Shown: positions 45,781 to 57,896, counted from the first letter of the stretch. The stretch is DNA of 64,000 nucleotides from Nothopassalora personata (GCA_033816765.1 CM066292.1:3038001-3102000), one strand, 5' to 3'. Numbers and translations: made by a program. The notes: generated by a model from the letters alone, not told the origin.

Positions 45781-46142
45781 TGTTACGGAATGATTCCCAG
45801 GGGCCCTAGAATTATAACGACGAGACAAAACACGTGACTCATCCTACCTAAGCGCTTAGACTTGGAGCGATTAGACTGCTTATGCTTAGACTGATTAGAC
45901 TGCTTATACTTAGACTAATTAGACTAATCACCGAGATCTACGAATCTCCTTTGTATTTAGGAACGCTAGAAACCCTTATAGTTCTAATACGTTTAACTTA
46001 TGTTACTATCTTACTAATTGGAATATAACTCTTATTCCTATTATTTATCTTCGCTTAGCTTACTTTAGCCTCTCTAAAGAATACCGCTACGTAACTTGAC
46101 TTATCTCTCCTTTAAGACTAGCCCTAGAACGAGATAATAACA
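45781..46142 (+). repeat. Gypsy 5' LTR
   Basis: 362 bp, starts TGTTACGG and ends AATAACA. Differences from the 3' LTR are nearly all C/T or G/A, for instance GATTCCCAGG versus AATTCCTAGG near the start. Confidence 0.93.
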
Positions 46143-46269
46143 CTTTAAACGCCCTTAGGATAAGCGCTACTTAAGTAGCTAGTAGGGGAACATCCGCCCC
46201 TAGCGAAGTAGGAAGCATCCGCCGTGCGCTACTACAATAGACTACTACGAAGGACGATGAGTCTAATAA

Positions 46270-49200
46270 CGATAACGAGCCTACTCTAAGGAAGAACGAC
46301 GTTAAGGCTACTAAGCTAGACCTCTTCTATAGAGACAGGGCTAAGTTCGACGACTAGATCAATTAGATAGATATGTATCTTATGTTTAACCTAGTCGATG
46401 CTAATAAAAGAACTATCTTCGCTATTACGTACCTTCGCGGAAGTGCGCAGAACTATATCAAACCTTACCTTAAGGAATACCTTAAAGGTATAGGACGATA
46501 AGACCCCACCGGAATGTTTAGGAGCTACACCCTCTTTAAAGATAAGATGAAGTTAATCTTTAGAACCTCGAACGAAGTCTAATAGGCTATACAAATTATT
46601 TAACACCTAAAGTAGAAGACGTCTACTTTAGAGTATGCCGCCAAATTCGAAGAATACGGACAAATCACTAGATGGGATTAGACGGCGTTAATAACTATGT
46701 TCCGACGTAGACTTAAGGACTCCGTTAAGGACGAGTTAATAAGACACGGGGGACAGATTACTAACCTCGAAGAGCTAATAAAGGCGTCGATTAATATTGA
46801 TGACTAGCTCTAGGAACGACACTAGGAGAAGAAATACGACTCTAAAGTAGGAGGAATAGTAGGATACGCTCCGGATCGTAGACCCTTAGGAGGATACGTT
46901 ACGAAGGGAGAATTCTCACGATAAAGCTAGCCCTACTATAGACTATAGCTAATGGAACTAGACGTTACCTAACGAGGACGGAGGATCGACAAGAGTAGGG
47001 GCTACGGAAAGCTCTTTAAAGGAAAAGGAAAACTTATATGTTATGCCTATAGTAAGGAAGGCCACATAGCGCGAGATTGCCGCGGTAAAAATATAGTACG
47101 TCGCGAGCAGTTTAATATAATGTAACTAAAGGTAGGCAAATCTAGGAGCAGTATTAGACCCCGACAATTTAACTATACCTAGAGAGTAGAGAAGAAGGAT
47201 AGTAACCGGGTTGCGACGCCTCTCCTAGACCCCTTATAAGAACGAGGAGGATACTATGTTTAACAACATACACTACTACCGAATGACTAACAATTAAAGA
47301 CTATTAGATTGTTTAGCATAATAGCACGAGGAGTTAACTATAAAGTTGAGAAGGAATCTCGACACGGTTACGGAAGCCTTTACTAGCGATTCTATTACTA
47401 GGACTCGTGTTAAACCTACTACGACGCTAAGTTAAGCGTAGGGTACTAGCTACGACAACCGGTAGGAACCCTAGGAGCTTAGTACGGACAAAATAAGCTC
47501 TAAGAAGTAGACATAGACGAATCTTACTTCGATAATAACAATAAAGAAAACTAGGATCTAGAATAGAACGGACGCTAGTTACTAGCACTAGAACAATAGA
47601 TAAACAAACTAGATACTATCGAAGAAGATTACGTACCGGAGGAGTTAAGCGAGGACTCATCCGAAGAAGAAGAGAGCGACACCGACGACGAAAACGAAGT
47701 ATACATATTCACGGTAGATGCGCTAAAGAAACTCTATAAATTGATTATCTACCTCTAACGAAGACACGAGGAATTCCTACTAAAGTTCTTAGGGAAACGA
47801 TACCTAAACCCTAACGAATTCGATAAGACACTCGACATAATAAGGGGCATAGTATAGGGCTACCCAACTATAAACAATACTAAGAACTTAGCTAAAGCGG
47901 TTATCGAACGACTACCTATAGGAAGCCGAATAACGGACACCGGATACCTAACACCGGTAGGAACTTTCGTCTTAAACGAACTACGAATAGTAGTATAGCA
48001 TATACGGGCTCTCTACTTAGAATCGTAGAAGATCTAGGAACGTAATAGACTACAAGTGTAGACATAGGGCAACGGGCTATAGGTTCTAGCCGAAGCCTCT
48101 AGGCACGAAGTATAGCGAACTACATACTATTCGGGAAAAGGATTAGCTCCCTAGGAATAAGCGACTAAAGGGAGTTATGCAATACTTAGGTTTACGCATC
48201 GACATTAAACACAGTTTTCTAGACATAAGTAATCGTTAACGGACACAAGACTAGTGTTATAATCGACTTAGGAGTAGCGGGGAATTTTATCTCCGAGTCC
48301 TTTACAAGAAGAAACGGGTTAGCTACCCTAAAGAAGGAATAGGGTTACGAGTTAATCGCGGTAAACGGATTATCGTTACCTAGCGTAGAATAGGAGACGA
48401 CACCATTGCCACTAGCTATCTAATAGCACTACGAGAATATTACCTTAGATGTTACTAATATAGCCAGTTATAATATAGTATTAGGTATGCCTTAGTTAAG
48501 AAAGTACAATCTAGTAATCGACTAGAGAAGAGGAGTACTTACATTTAGGGAATACGATTGCGTTGTCGACATTTAGCCTACGTAGTAGTAGCGTTTACTA
48601 GTAGATAAGGTAAGGAAACAGCTAAACGAGATATAGCTTACGCCGAATAGAAGGATAGAAGAACCACCTTCGACCGGGATAGACACTAGCGTAGGGCCGC
48701 CGGGTTACGAAGTCACTAGAAGTAATAGAAGTAACGCACCATCGAAGAATACTAACATCTTAGAGTTAAGTATTCCTAAGGAGTATCGTAAGTAGTCGCG
48801 ACTCTTTAAAGAGGAGAGAGGTAAAACCGCCTTACCTAAGTACCGCCTATAGGATTATAAGATTAACATTTAGCTAGGGAAAGAGCCTCTATAGGGACCC
48901 CTATATTAAATGTCTAAGAAAGAGCTATAGACCCTACGAGAATAGCTAAAGGAGAAGCTAGCTAAAGGATAGATAAGAAGATCTACCTCGAGTGTAGGAA
49001 CTCTATATATGTTCGTTCTAAAAACAAACGGGAAGTTACGACTCGTATAAGACTATAGGAAGTTAAACGAGATCACGATTAAGAACCGATACCCGCTACC
49101 TAACATCGAAGAAGTATGAGATAGATTAACCGGATCGGACTAGTACACGAAGATTGACCTACGAGATGCCTTCTACGCTATACAAATAGTAGAAGGAGAA

Positions 49201-51582
49201 GAATAGAAAACCGCTTTTAGAATAAGATACGGACTCTACGAATTCTTAGTTATACTAATGGGATTAACTAACGCACCCGCATCCTATTAGGACCTTGTTA
49301 ACGAAACACTTAGAGACCTACTCGACGTATGCGTTATTGCCTACATGGACGACATACTAGTCTACACGAAAGGATCCCTATAGGAGCATATAAGACAAGT
49401 CTAGGACGTCTTCGAACGACTTACACGTTTAGGATTTAAGACGGCACCCGAGAAATGCGAATTCCATAAGAAAGAAGTTAAATTCTTAGGCTTCATTATT
49501 AGCACTATAGGGATAACGATCGACCCTACGAAGACATAGTCAATTAGAGAATAGCTAGAACTAAAAACAGTTAAGGACGTATAATTATTCCTTAGACTAA
49601 CGAACTACAACCGGAAATTTATTAAGGACTACGTAAAGACAGTAGTACTAATAACGATGCTTAGGAGAGAAGACGTTACCTAGAAATAGGGAAAGGAATA
49701 GACTAAAGCGTTTAAGAAACTTAAGGAATAATGCGCTTTAGCCCCTACGCTTCGACTATTCGATAGTAGTAAGGAAGTCTATATCGAGACTAATACATCT
49801 AATATAGCAATAGGCGTGTATCTAACATAGACGTACGATAGGTAGAGACACCTAGTAGCCTATTACTCCCGGAAAATAACTATAGCGGAATAGAACTACG
49901 ACATCTATAATAAAGAGCTCCTAGCTATTGTTACTACTATATAATATTAAAGAGTATATATCGAGGGCCTACCGAAGTTAACGATTCTTTCTAACTATAA
50001 GAATCTTACGTACTTTATAACGACGAAGGAACTTACCCGAAGGCAAGCCCGCTAGTCGGAGCTACTAGGACAGTATAAGTTCGAAATTAAATATACTCTA
50101 GGACGAGAGAATAGCCGCGCCGACGCGCTAAGCCGAAGAAGCGACTATATAGAAGGAAAAGAACTAGTGTAACATAAAGTACTAAAGACAAACCCCGACG
50201 GAAGTCTTAGTACTAACATAAGAGAATTTAATAACATCGTACGGATATTAGGCGATAGGGACGAACAATTCCCTATATCGTAAGGGAAATACTAAGTACC
50301 TAAGGATCGAGAAGAAGAATGCATACAACAACATTATAACGGACTAACTTATAGACACCCTAGAACTTTAAAGACAATAGACCTAATATAACGTAGTTTC
50401 TCATTTCTATAAATGAGACTTAAGGTATTACGCTATATTAAACAATGCGTACACTGCTAACGAAACAAGACTACGAGACATGTAAAATACGGTCACCTAC
50501 AGTTTAGGACACTACCGACGAAACCATAGGACGAAGTTACAATAGACTTTATTACGAAACTCCTACCGTTAAGAGATTAAGTTACGAAACAACTATACGA
50601 CATAATACTAGTCATAGTTAATAGACTCACGAAATACGCACACTTTATTCCTGTATCGGAAACGTACAATGTAGAGTAGCTCGGATACCTCGTACTAGAT
50701 AGACTTATCCGATACTACGGATTCCCTTAAGCGTTTATAACGGACAGAGACAAGCTATTTATATCAAATTACTAGAAGACGCTTATAGGAACGATCGGAA
50801 TTAAACACAAGCTGTTAATAGTATATTATCCGGAAATAGACGGATAAACCAAAAGGATAAATTAAACGCTAGAACAATACCTACGACACTACATTAATTA
50901 TGTATAAGACAACTGGGTTTCATTACTGCCAATAGCGTAGATTGCACTAAACAACCACAAATCGGAGACAACTTTAACGACACTATTTTATGCGAACTTT
51001 ATAAAAGACCCTAACCTATTTAGAACACCTAGATCTTACCTATAAGCCGAAAGAGCAATCGTGACGACGGATACTCTTAAGGAAGTGCATAAAGAAACAC
51101 GTAAGGCGATCAAAGATACATAACAAAAACTGTCTCGATAACGGTAGGACACGAGAAAAATGGCACCTCTACTAAAAGAGGGGGATAAGGTCTATCTCCT
51201 TACAAAAAACTTGAGAATAAGAAGATAGACTAAGAAACTAGATTACGTTAAGGTCGGACCATTTTTCATCGATAAAGTTATAGGACTAGTTAACTACCGC
51301 CTACGACTACTACTAGACGTAAAAATCCACCTAGTCTTCTATATCTCTAAGTTAGAACCCGCAGACGCCGAAACACCCTACTAGGAGAGCTTCTATTTCG
51401 AACCGGAAGTAGAAAACGAATTCGAAGTCGAAAGAATCTTAGACAAGAAAGGTTAGCGATACCTTGTTAAATAGAAAGAATACGACGAATTAGAAAATAC
51501 CTAGGAACTAAAAGAAAATCTACACAACTGTTAGCAAAAGATCCGACAATACTAAAAATAGGTCCGCCGAGATAACTAATAA
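46270..51582 (+). pseudogene. Gypsy gag-pol, full set of domains, inactivated by stops
   Basis: Reading through stops, gag begins around RAKFDDWINQ-like sequence near 46330. It includes the knuckle CYAYSKEGHIARDC (47039-47090), where the second zinc Cys has become Tyr by G-to-A change. The protease motif IIDLGVAGNFIS is near 48260, a mutated DSGA. RT shows YPLPNIEEV, DAFYAIQI and YMDDILVY (49342-49365). RNase H follows the RT after LRLFDSSKEVYIE. The integrase zinc region ends in CVHC near 50440 and the core has VTIDFITKLLP and FITDRDKLFIS. The chromodomain FEVERILDKKG through RYLVK, KEYDELENT and ELKENLHNC closes the frame. Stops are dominated by TAG and TAA at Gln and Trp positions. The last stops are 51577-51582. 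Confidence 0.93.
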
Positions 51583-51605
51583 CAATCGATCTTACGGCCG
51601 ACGAG

Positions 51606-51679
51606 CGACTAGGGTAGGAATCGAACCTACGACCTTAAGAGTGTAGATAGCTTACGCTCTACCACTGAGCTACCTAGCC
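51606..51679 (-). tRNA. tRNA-like sequence inside the Gypsy element (isotype unassigned)
   Basis: Read on the minus strand, 74 nt fold as a cloverleaf. The acceptor stem GGCTAGG pairs with CCTAGTC with one G-U. The D arm is GCTC-AGTGGTA-GAGC, the T arm GTAGG-TTCGATT-CCTAC and the discriminator G. The A box TAGCTCAGTGG (51672-51662) and B box GGTTCGATTCC (51627-51617) are essentially consensus, so Pol III promoter elements are intact. The anticodon arm is odd: TAAG pairs with CTTA, but the next pair is mismatched, leaving a loop of nine or more nucleotides, so no anticodon can be named. It is either a degenerate tRNA pseudogene captured by the element or a functional tRNA-like part of it. Confidence 0.7.
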
Positions 51680-51718
51680 GATTAATGAGAACAGGGACAT
51701 AACTTACAAATAAGTACC

Positions 51719-52258
51719 CTAATAAGTTTCTACCCCTAGGGACTCGCCTTAAGGCTCCGCTCTAGAAAGCGCCGCCTAGTTATTTACGGGCATCTCTAAG
51801 ATATCCGAGAAGGAAACTAGCGAAGGCGACACCTCTACCCCCGACGCCCGCTTAAGAGACGCTAGCTCCTCGCGCGCCTCTTCCTCCTCGAGCTCCTCTA
51901 ACTCCTTAGCAACGGCATCGTTGGTACGACGCTTAGCTAATCGAAGCTATTTCTAAAGACGGATCTTGCGCATCTTTAGCCGTACCTCCTTCTCTTTAAT
52001 CCTCTTAAGCTCTAGCTTAAGCTTATCGCGCGAATCGCGAAGACGTTCCTACTCCGGACGGGAAAGACGCACATCGCAATCCTTATAGCCTTTTCGAATG
52101 TAGGCCGAACACTTCCTAGACCGAGAACCTACGATACACTTTACTACTACGCCCGAGGATCGAGACTTCTAAAAATTCGTGTATAGAGCTATTTCGATAC
52201 CGGAAATTTCAGTATCTAGAGTAAGTCAATAACGGCGTTTATGGGAGGAAGAAGACAT
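51719..52258 (-). pseudogene. Antisense coiled-coil ORF of the Gypsy element
   Basis: From ATG 52258 (MSSSSHKRRY) the minus strand is one continuous frame of about 180 codons without frameshift. It is interrupted only by TAG, TAA and one TGA codon at sites explained by C-to-T or G-to-A change. The product would have a Cys-containing head (KCIVGSRSRKCSAYIRKG then CDV), and a long charged helix (DKLKLELKRIKEKEVRLK, ELEELEEEEAREEL) that should form a coiled coil. The tail contains SFSDILEMPVNN. It runs convergent to gag-pol, between pol and the 3' LTR. I do not recognise it as a standard retrotransposon protein. Its maintained frame in the RIP-mutated copy implies it was coding before mutation. 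Confidence 0.7.
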
Positions 52259-52318
52259 AGTTAACTATTACTACAAGAAATAATAACGGCTTAAGAAGCT
52301 TCGGGACGAAGCTAGGCT

Positions 52319-52331
52319 AAGAAGGGGATAG
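52319..52331 (+). promoter_or_regulatory. Gypsy polypurine tract
   Basis: AAGAAGGGGATAG directly before the 3' LTR at 52332, as expected for the plus-strand primer. Confidence 0.75.
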
Positions 52332-52693
52332 TATTACGGAATAATTCCTAGGGGCCCTAGAATTATAACGACGAGACAAAACACGTGACTTATCCTACCT
52401 AAGCGCTTAGACTTGGAGCGATTAGACTACTTATGCTTAGACTAATTAGACTACTCATGCTTAGACTAATTAGACTAATTACCGAGATCTACGAATCTCC
52501 TTTATATTTAGGAACGCTAGAAACCCTTATAGTTCTAATGCGTTTAACTTATGTTACTATCTCACTAATTGGAATATAACTCTTATTCCTATTATTCATC
52601 TTCGCTTAGCTTGCTTTAGCCTCTCTAAAGAATACCGCCACGTGACTTAACTTATCTCTCCTTTAAGACTAGCCCTAGAACGAGACAATAACA
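52332..52693 (+). repeat. Gypsy 3' LTR
   Basis: 362 bp, same length as the 5' LTR, starting TATTACGG (RIP-altered TG) and ending AATAACA. Confidence 0.93.
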
Positions 52694-52698
52694 AATAG
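52694..52698. repeat. Target-site duplication of the Gypsy element, right copy (AATAG)
   Basis: AATAG directly after the Gypsy 3' LTR, matching 45776-45780. Confidence 0.9.
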
Positions 52699-53099
52699 GC
52701 TCTATTTTAAGGGTTCTAATGCTTATGTTCTAGTGTTCTAGGATGTAGTCGTACCCTAGTATAGTAGTTAAAGGGTAACTAACTAAGCTAAGGGGCTACC
52801 TAGTAAGGAGATTAACGGCGGTGCGAAGTAGATTATAAAAGAGAGGGTTACTAGAAGGATTAAGAAATTAAATATAGGCTATATTCGCGCTAAGTATATA
52901 AGGTTATTACGTTATAAGTGCGTGTAACCGTTAGGTGAGCTTTGCTGCGAGTTGTAGGCCTTATATTATTCTTAGAAGTCCTTTAGTCCTCTCTAGTTGT
53001 AAAGGTAGGGTGTCCTTAGCCCCTAGCTAGATAAATTGCGAGTGTTCGTTTTAGAAGTAAAGTAAAGATAGCACCCCCTAGCTATTAAAGCGAGGGTAT

Positions 53100-56000
53100 A
53101 CCTATTTACTAATCTCCTAAATTAAGGTGATTAACAAACCGCTAGTGCTATTAAGGAGTTAGGACCTTAGTTAGACCGTCCGCGGCTATCTCCTATGTCC
53201 TTATCTAGCTAATTTTAAGACGTCCTACTTAGTACTATTCCCTAAGCTAGCATTGTTAGACGTCTACATGCCTTATCTTAGTATTAATTCTACCATTTAG
53301 GGTCTTAACAATCCTTATAGTCTGCTAGTTATTACAGTATAGCAGTATCCGATTCTCTAATTTAAGGGTAACTGCGCTAAAAAGCCTATCCCACTATAGA
53401 ACCTCTAAGGCGGCGTAACTAAGGGCATATAGCTCTAATTCAGTGCTTAATTTCGTAACTATTCCCTACTTAACTACTCTCTAGTCGATAATCCCCTTAA
53501 AAAGGAAAAAGACAAAGGCCTTACTTAATCTACGAGTTTCCTTATCGTCGGTAAATAAGGCATCTAAGGCCCTATAGAATTCTAGTAGCGTTAAGTCCGA
53601 GGGTTTAGGTAGGCCGTAGTACTTAATCGAATAATCCGTGGTGTAGAGAAGATATTAAATCAAGTGTCTTACTGCCCTAAGAGCCTCCTTTATAGGGTTA
53701 GTTAGGTGCTAAGAAAGAAGAGAGACTAAAAAGAATATATTAGGGCGCGTTTCTACTGCTACGAAGTTCACCGATCCTACTTAGGACCTATAAACGTTAA
53801 TCTCTTCCGTAGTAGCCTAAAGTTCATTTCTAAGGCCGATATATCCCCCTAGTAGGGGAGTTTTAATCCTCTTCTCCGGTCTTAAGATACCGTAGCGATA
53901 ACTAATCTTCTCGATATAGGCCTTCTAGTTAAGTTTAAGGATCCGCTGTTAACGATTGCGAGTAATATAAATCCCGTAGAACTATTTAATAGGTCCTATT
54001 ACCTTTATCTCGTATTTGTTAGTTAGTCCTTAAATAAGCTCCTTAGCTCTTAATTCGGATTTTAAGGGCTAAGTAAAGCAAATATCATCTATATAGAAGA
54101 AAACCAGGACTAAAAATTCCCTGTTAATAAAGAGACAGTCCGTAACTTTAGATAGGCCGAGGTCGTTAAGGGTGTTTTTAAGCTCTAAATACTATAGTAG
54201 AGGGGACTCCTTAAATCCGTAAAGGGCTTTATAGTACCTTAGAAGTTTTCCTTCCTTCTTAAATCCTTTAGGGGTATATATATATACTGGCGATAGTATA
54301 GGGGCATTGAGAAACGCGTTTACGGCGTCTATCTATAGTGTCTCAAGGTCAAAATAGGCCACTAGGGCTATTATATACCTAAAGAGTCTTGTATGAAGGG
54401 TTGCTACGTAGGTTTCCCCTATAGCGTCCTTTTAATCGCCTCGAGCGTATACTCGAGCCTTGTATTTTAGGAGTTCCACGTTTTAGTTAAGCTTATATTT
54501 CCATACCTAAGTTATTAACGTTATCGGGTGTCCTGCTGCTTCGACCTTATTATACTAAGATAGGGTGTTTGTCGTAAATTACTTCTTAAATTCTTTAATA
54601 CTTGCTGCCCTAAATGCTTCCCTATAAGGGTGTGTGTTAAGGTCCTTCTATCGCTTTAGTTTAGGGGGTAGTATATTCCCTGTTCCGGTTGTTTTAGACG
54701 ATGTAGTTAAGGTATTACTCTCTTAAGGTCCCTTCGAGAGAGTAGCTAAGACTTTAATCCTCTTAATAGCAAGAATCGAGTGTACTCGTTCTTCGTCGTA
54801 CCTCGGTTTCTTATTCTAATAGATTGTGTCGTAGGTATCCTTAGAGTCTAGAGTTTTAGGTCTAGGTCTAATTAATCCTCTTAACTTATATATATCCCCT
54901 AGAGGAACGAATAGTCTAAATAGCTAGAGTTAGGTTTCTAGACCTATTTGCGGATCTGGTTGTAAAGTTTAGGGGTATATCTATTAATAATTAAATTCCG
55001 ATTCCCTCATTTTAATCGGATTATTATATAGGATTTCCTTATCTACCTCTTCTTAAGGTATGCTGTCCCCTACCCCCTAAGCTTAAGGGTTAGTCGAAAG
55101 GTTAATTATTAATAGCAATTCCTTAAATTGTCCCTTATAGGCTAGCCTTAGAGGTTCTACGACACATAGAAGTCTCTCGTTATCTTAAATAGCTAGTCCG
55201 AGGTTAACGTCGTACAGGCCCTCGTACCTCAACTTCTTATTAAAGGTAACATCCCTAGATCTTATAACTTGTCCGTAGGATAGTATCTAGATTCGGTAGA
55301 TATTGTAACCTTCAAATCTAACTAAGTAACCGATATAGCATCGAGAATCCATTTTGTAGGCGCGTAGGCGTTCTTTCTTATTCGTCTTATAAGCGTATAC
55401 CCTAGAATTTATTTTATAGATATAAGTAAGGCTTGGCTTAATGCCCGTAGCTGCGTTAAATAGGGTCCTCTAGCCTAACTTCTTAGATAGTGTTCTGTTT
55501 ATAAGGTAAGTAGCTATTAAGACGATCTTAGGCTATAGGTTTGAAGGTAGGCCTGCTAACAATGTTAATACCCTAGTAGTAATAATTAAGTGCTTTCCGG
55601 ATATTTCTGCTAGGTCCTAAGCGGGCATATAGGGGGCAGTTAGTTTCTAAGTAACCCCGTCTCTTAGTAGCTAAGACTTAAATACTACCCCGTAGGCCTT
55701 GTCGTTATCTAAATACAGTACGGTAAGTAACCTTCCAAAGGATCGAATAACCCTTATAAGTTCTAGATATGCCTCTATTACGTTCTCCTAGGTTCTTCGA
55801 GGAAAATTCTAGTTAAATTGAAGTCCTATATCCTTATCGCTAGCATAGAAGGTATATCGATCCCTATTATACCCTATATCGAATTCTATAAGGTTAATTA
55901 AGATGTCCTTAAGTATCGACGGAGGTTGTATCTTAATCCTAGACCTTCGAGATATCCTCTTATGTCCTTTTAAGAGGGCACAAGATTCGCACTCGTTGGT

Positions 56001-57850
56001 TTTAGGTAGTTCCTCTAATCCTACAATCTTAATGCCCTTTACTACGTCTTATAGGTGCATTATACGCTCTAGCCTAGGGTGTCTAAGGACCTTATAGTAG
56101 TCCTTTATTGTCCTCGGTACTATAGGTAGGGGTATACGGCTCCTAGCTATTACTACGCTCCTTAATTGTTATTTTAGAGCCTCTATAACTAAAAGTAGGG
56201 TACTATCTTCGGATATAGGCTACTTAGTAATCGTTACAGGGTCTCCTTTTGCTAGAGTATCATAGTAGATCCCCTAATCTATAGACCTTTACTACCGTAG
56301 CATTGTTTCTATTATACTAAATATCTGTACGCTCGTCTAAGAATAGACCTTTCTTTCGCATTTAAGGGAGTGAGATAATATTGCAGTGAAATCCTAGAAT
56401 GTAGAGGGTATTCTTAAGGTTTAAGGTAATAGGGTGTCTATCTAGTAACTTAATACGAACCTTCGCGGTACCCTTAACCACTCCTCGAAGGGTAGTAGCC
56501 GCTACGTAGACTAGTATATCCTTAGGGATTAATTCTAGGGTAAATTTGGCCTTCGTAGGTTTATTAATTATATGTACGTTAGATCCCCTATCTAGCAGCT
56601 AGGAGTCCTCCTCCGACAAGTTGTTAGAGGATTATACTCCCTAGGTCTTAATTGCGCGTAGTCCGTATAACCCTCTAGGTCTCGAATCCGTTCCCTCTGT
56701 TCTTTAGTCTTTATTAGAGTTAGACTAAAGATCCTTTATAAGTTTAAGGGCCTTAGGATCCTTATATCTACTTACCTAGCGCTTGTAGGATTGAGGATTG
56801 TCCCTTAGATACTTACGGTAGGTCTTTAGCTAACCTTTCTAGGTATTGTCTATGCTTTCCTAGGGTAGTCGTAAGTTATAATTAACGATATTGCATTTTC
56901 TAAGGAATAGGCATGCTTTATTAGGAGGTTTTCTAGTCATTTTAGCACATGTTTGCCTTAGGCGATCCCTCGTTATCTTTTCTAGGGGATAACTAGTAGT
57001 CTGTTAATCCCCTAATATAGTAAATGAGATGCTCTTCTTAGTGTTGCTATTTGCCTTATACTTGCTAGGGTTCCTTCTAGTAAACTTAAGACACCTCTAA
57101 ACAGCGTCTTTAAGGTTATTACTTAATTCCGCAATAATTCTGCCTTTAGCTATATTGATAGTGTCCTTAATTATGCGGCATAGGTTATCTTTTATATATA
57201 GGGCAAGTAGATGGCCCCTCTATCTAAGCTTTCGGTTAAGCTCGAGCTACTTTATAAGAAATTGGTCGATATTCTTACTCTTAGGTCCCTTTATAAGCTT
57301 ATTGTATTAGCTCTAAAGAATCACCCTTCTGCTCTTAGTCTTAGGCTCTAGTTTAGCTTTAATGTATGTCCACTAAGTAGAGAGGGTATCTAGTTAGCTA
57401 AGAAGGTCGTTAAGGTACATTTGTAGAATAGTCCTCTCGAAGTAGGATTTTAGGGAGCGTTTACGAGTTATAAAGTCCTCGTATTCTTTCTTCTAATCCC
57501 TATACATCGTATACCGGAGGTTGTACGATGTGCTAATTCTACTAAATAGGGTCTATGCAGCTGCATTATCGTCTTTAGCAGGAGGGTTTAGTAGAGGGCC
57601 TATAACTAGTTTCTAAGGTTTAGGTAATAGATCGAGATCTATTTCCTAGGTTATCGTACCGTCCTATAACTTCCCTTCTATATACTTCTATAAGTCTATT
57701 CTAACTGCTTTAGCCTAAGTCTAAAGGTAGAAGTTATTAAACATAGAGGGATTATAGTAGTTTAGTTCCTTTGTTGTCGTAGCGGACGGGTAGTCCTAAA
57801 GGTATTGCCTAAGGTCTATTATGTACCTCGATTAGGTCTAATAGATATAT
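53100..57850 (-). pseudogene. Copia gag-pol remnants
   Basis: Minus-strand domains in order: gag-like helical region around 57.2-57.7 kb; the integrase N-terminal zinc domain, with HPRLERIMH and ECESCALLKGHKRIS near 56.1-55.97 kb; a reverse transcriptase with FFYIDDICF around 54.1 kb; and RNase H ending ADGLTKVLTP near 53.18 kb, then RFVNHLNLGD. Stops are frequent and of TAG/TAA type. Integrase preceding RT is the Copia order. I did not follow every frame across the whole span, so frameshifts cannot be excluded. Confidence 0.85.
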
Positions 57851-57885
57851 GCAATTCCAAATAGAGACCCTAAGTTGCTTAACTC

Positions 57886-57896
57886 GGGCTTATAAC
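57886..57896 (-). promoter_or_regulatory. Copia primer-binding site, initiator tRNA-Met anticodon region type
   Basis: Directly inside the 5' LTR the plus strand reads GGGCTTATAAC. This equals the anticodon stem-loop of initiator tRNA-Met, GGGCTCATAAC, with one C-to-T change. Copia elements of the half-tRNA class prime from exactly this internal tRNA region, so the site fits and also shows a RIP-type mutation. Confidence 0.75.

Larger units (their letters stand above)
45781..52693 (+). mobile_element. Ty3/Gypsy chromodomain retrotransposon (chromovirus), RIP-mutated, nested in the Copia element
   Basis: A complete 6,913-bp element has 362-bp LTRs at both ends, a perfect AATAG target duplication and TG...CA termini (the second LTR begins TATT, a G-to-A change of TGTT). 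Plus-strand order is gag with zinc knuckle (47039-47090), protease, RT with YMDDILVY (49342-49365), RNase H, integrase and a C-terminal chromodomain (about 51418-51550). A polypurine tract lies at 52319-52331. Between pol and the 3' LTR it has about 750 bp of additional sequence with an antisense ORF and a tRNA-like segment. The insertion postdates the Copia insertion because it interrupts it. Confidence 0.95.
44960..52880 (-). pseudogene. Extra open frame of the Copia element downstream of pol, split by the Gypsy insertion
   Basis: On the minus strand, between the RNase H end and the polypurine tract, one frame can be followed without any frameshift. It runs from about 52880 to 52694, then (with one target-duplication copy and the Gypsy element removed) from 45780 to 44960, more than 330 codons. 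Stops are all TAG/TAA at places where CAG, CAA or TGG would be expected. The predicted product is lysine-rich and helical, with blocks such as KKYGVKKTPIKEALEEKQKA, GRKPRLPKFNLREKNKAFKP and EEETPKKKIKGT-like basic stretches. It is not gag, integrase, RT or RNase H. Function unknown; no signature recognised. Confidence 0.55.

Noticed and set aside
55903..56097. 64-codon plus-strand frame in the repeat island
   Set aside because: Opposite the Copia integrase region; a chance opening in RIP-mutated DNA.
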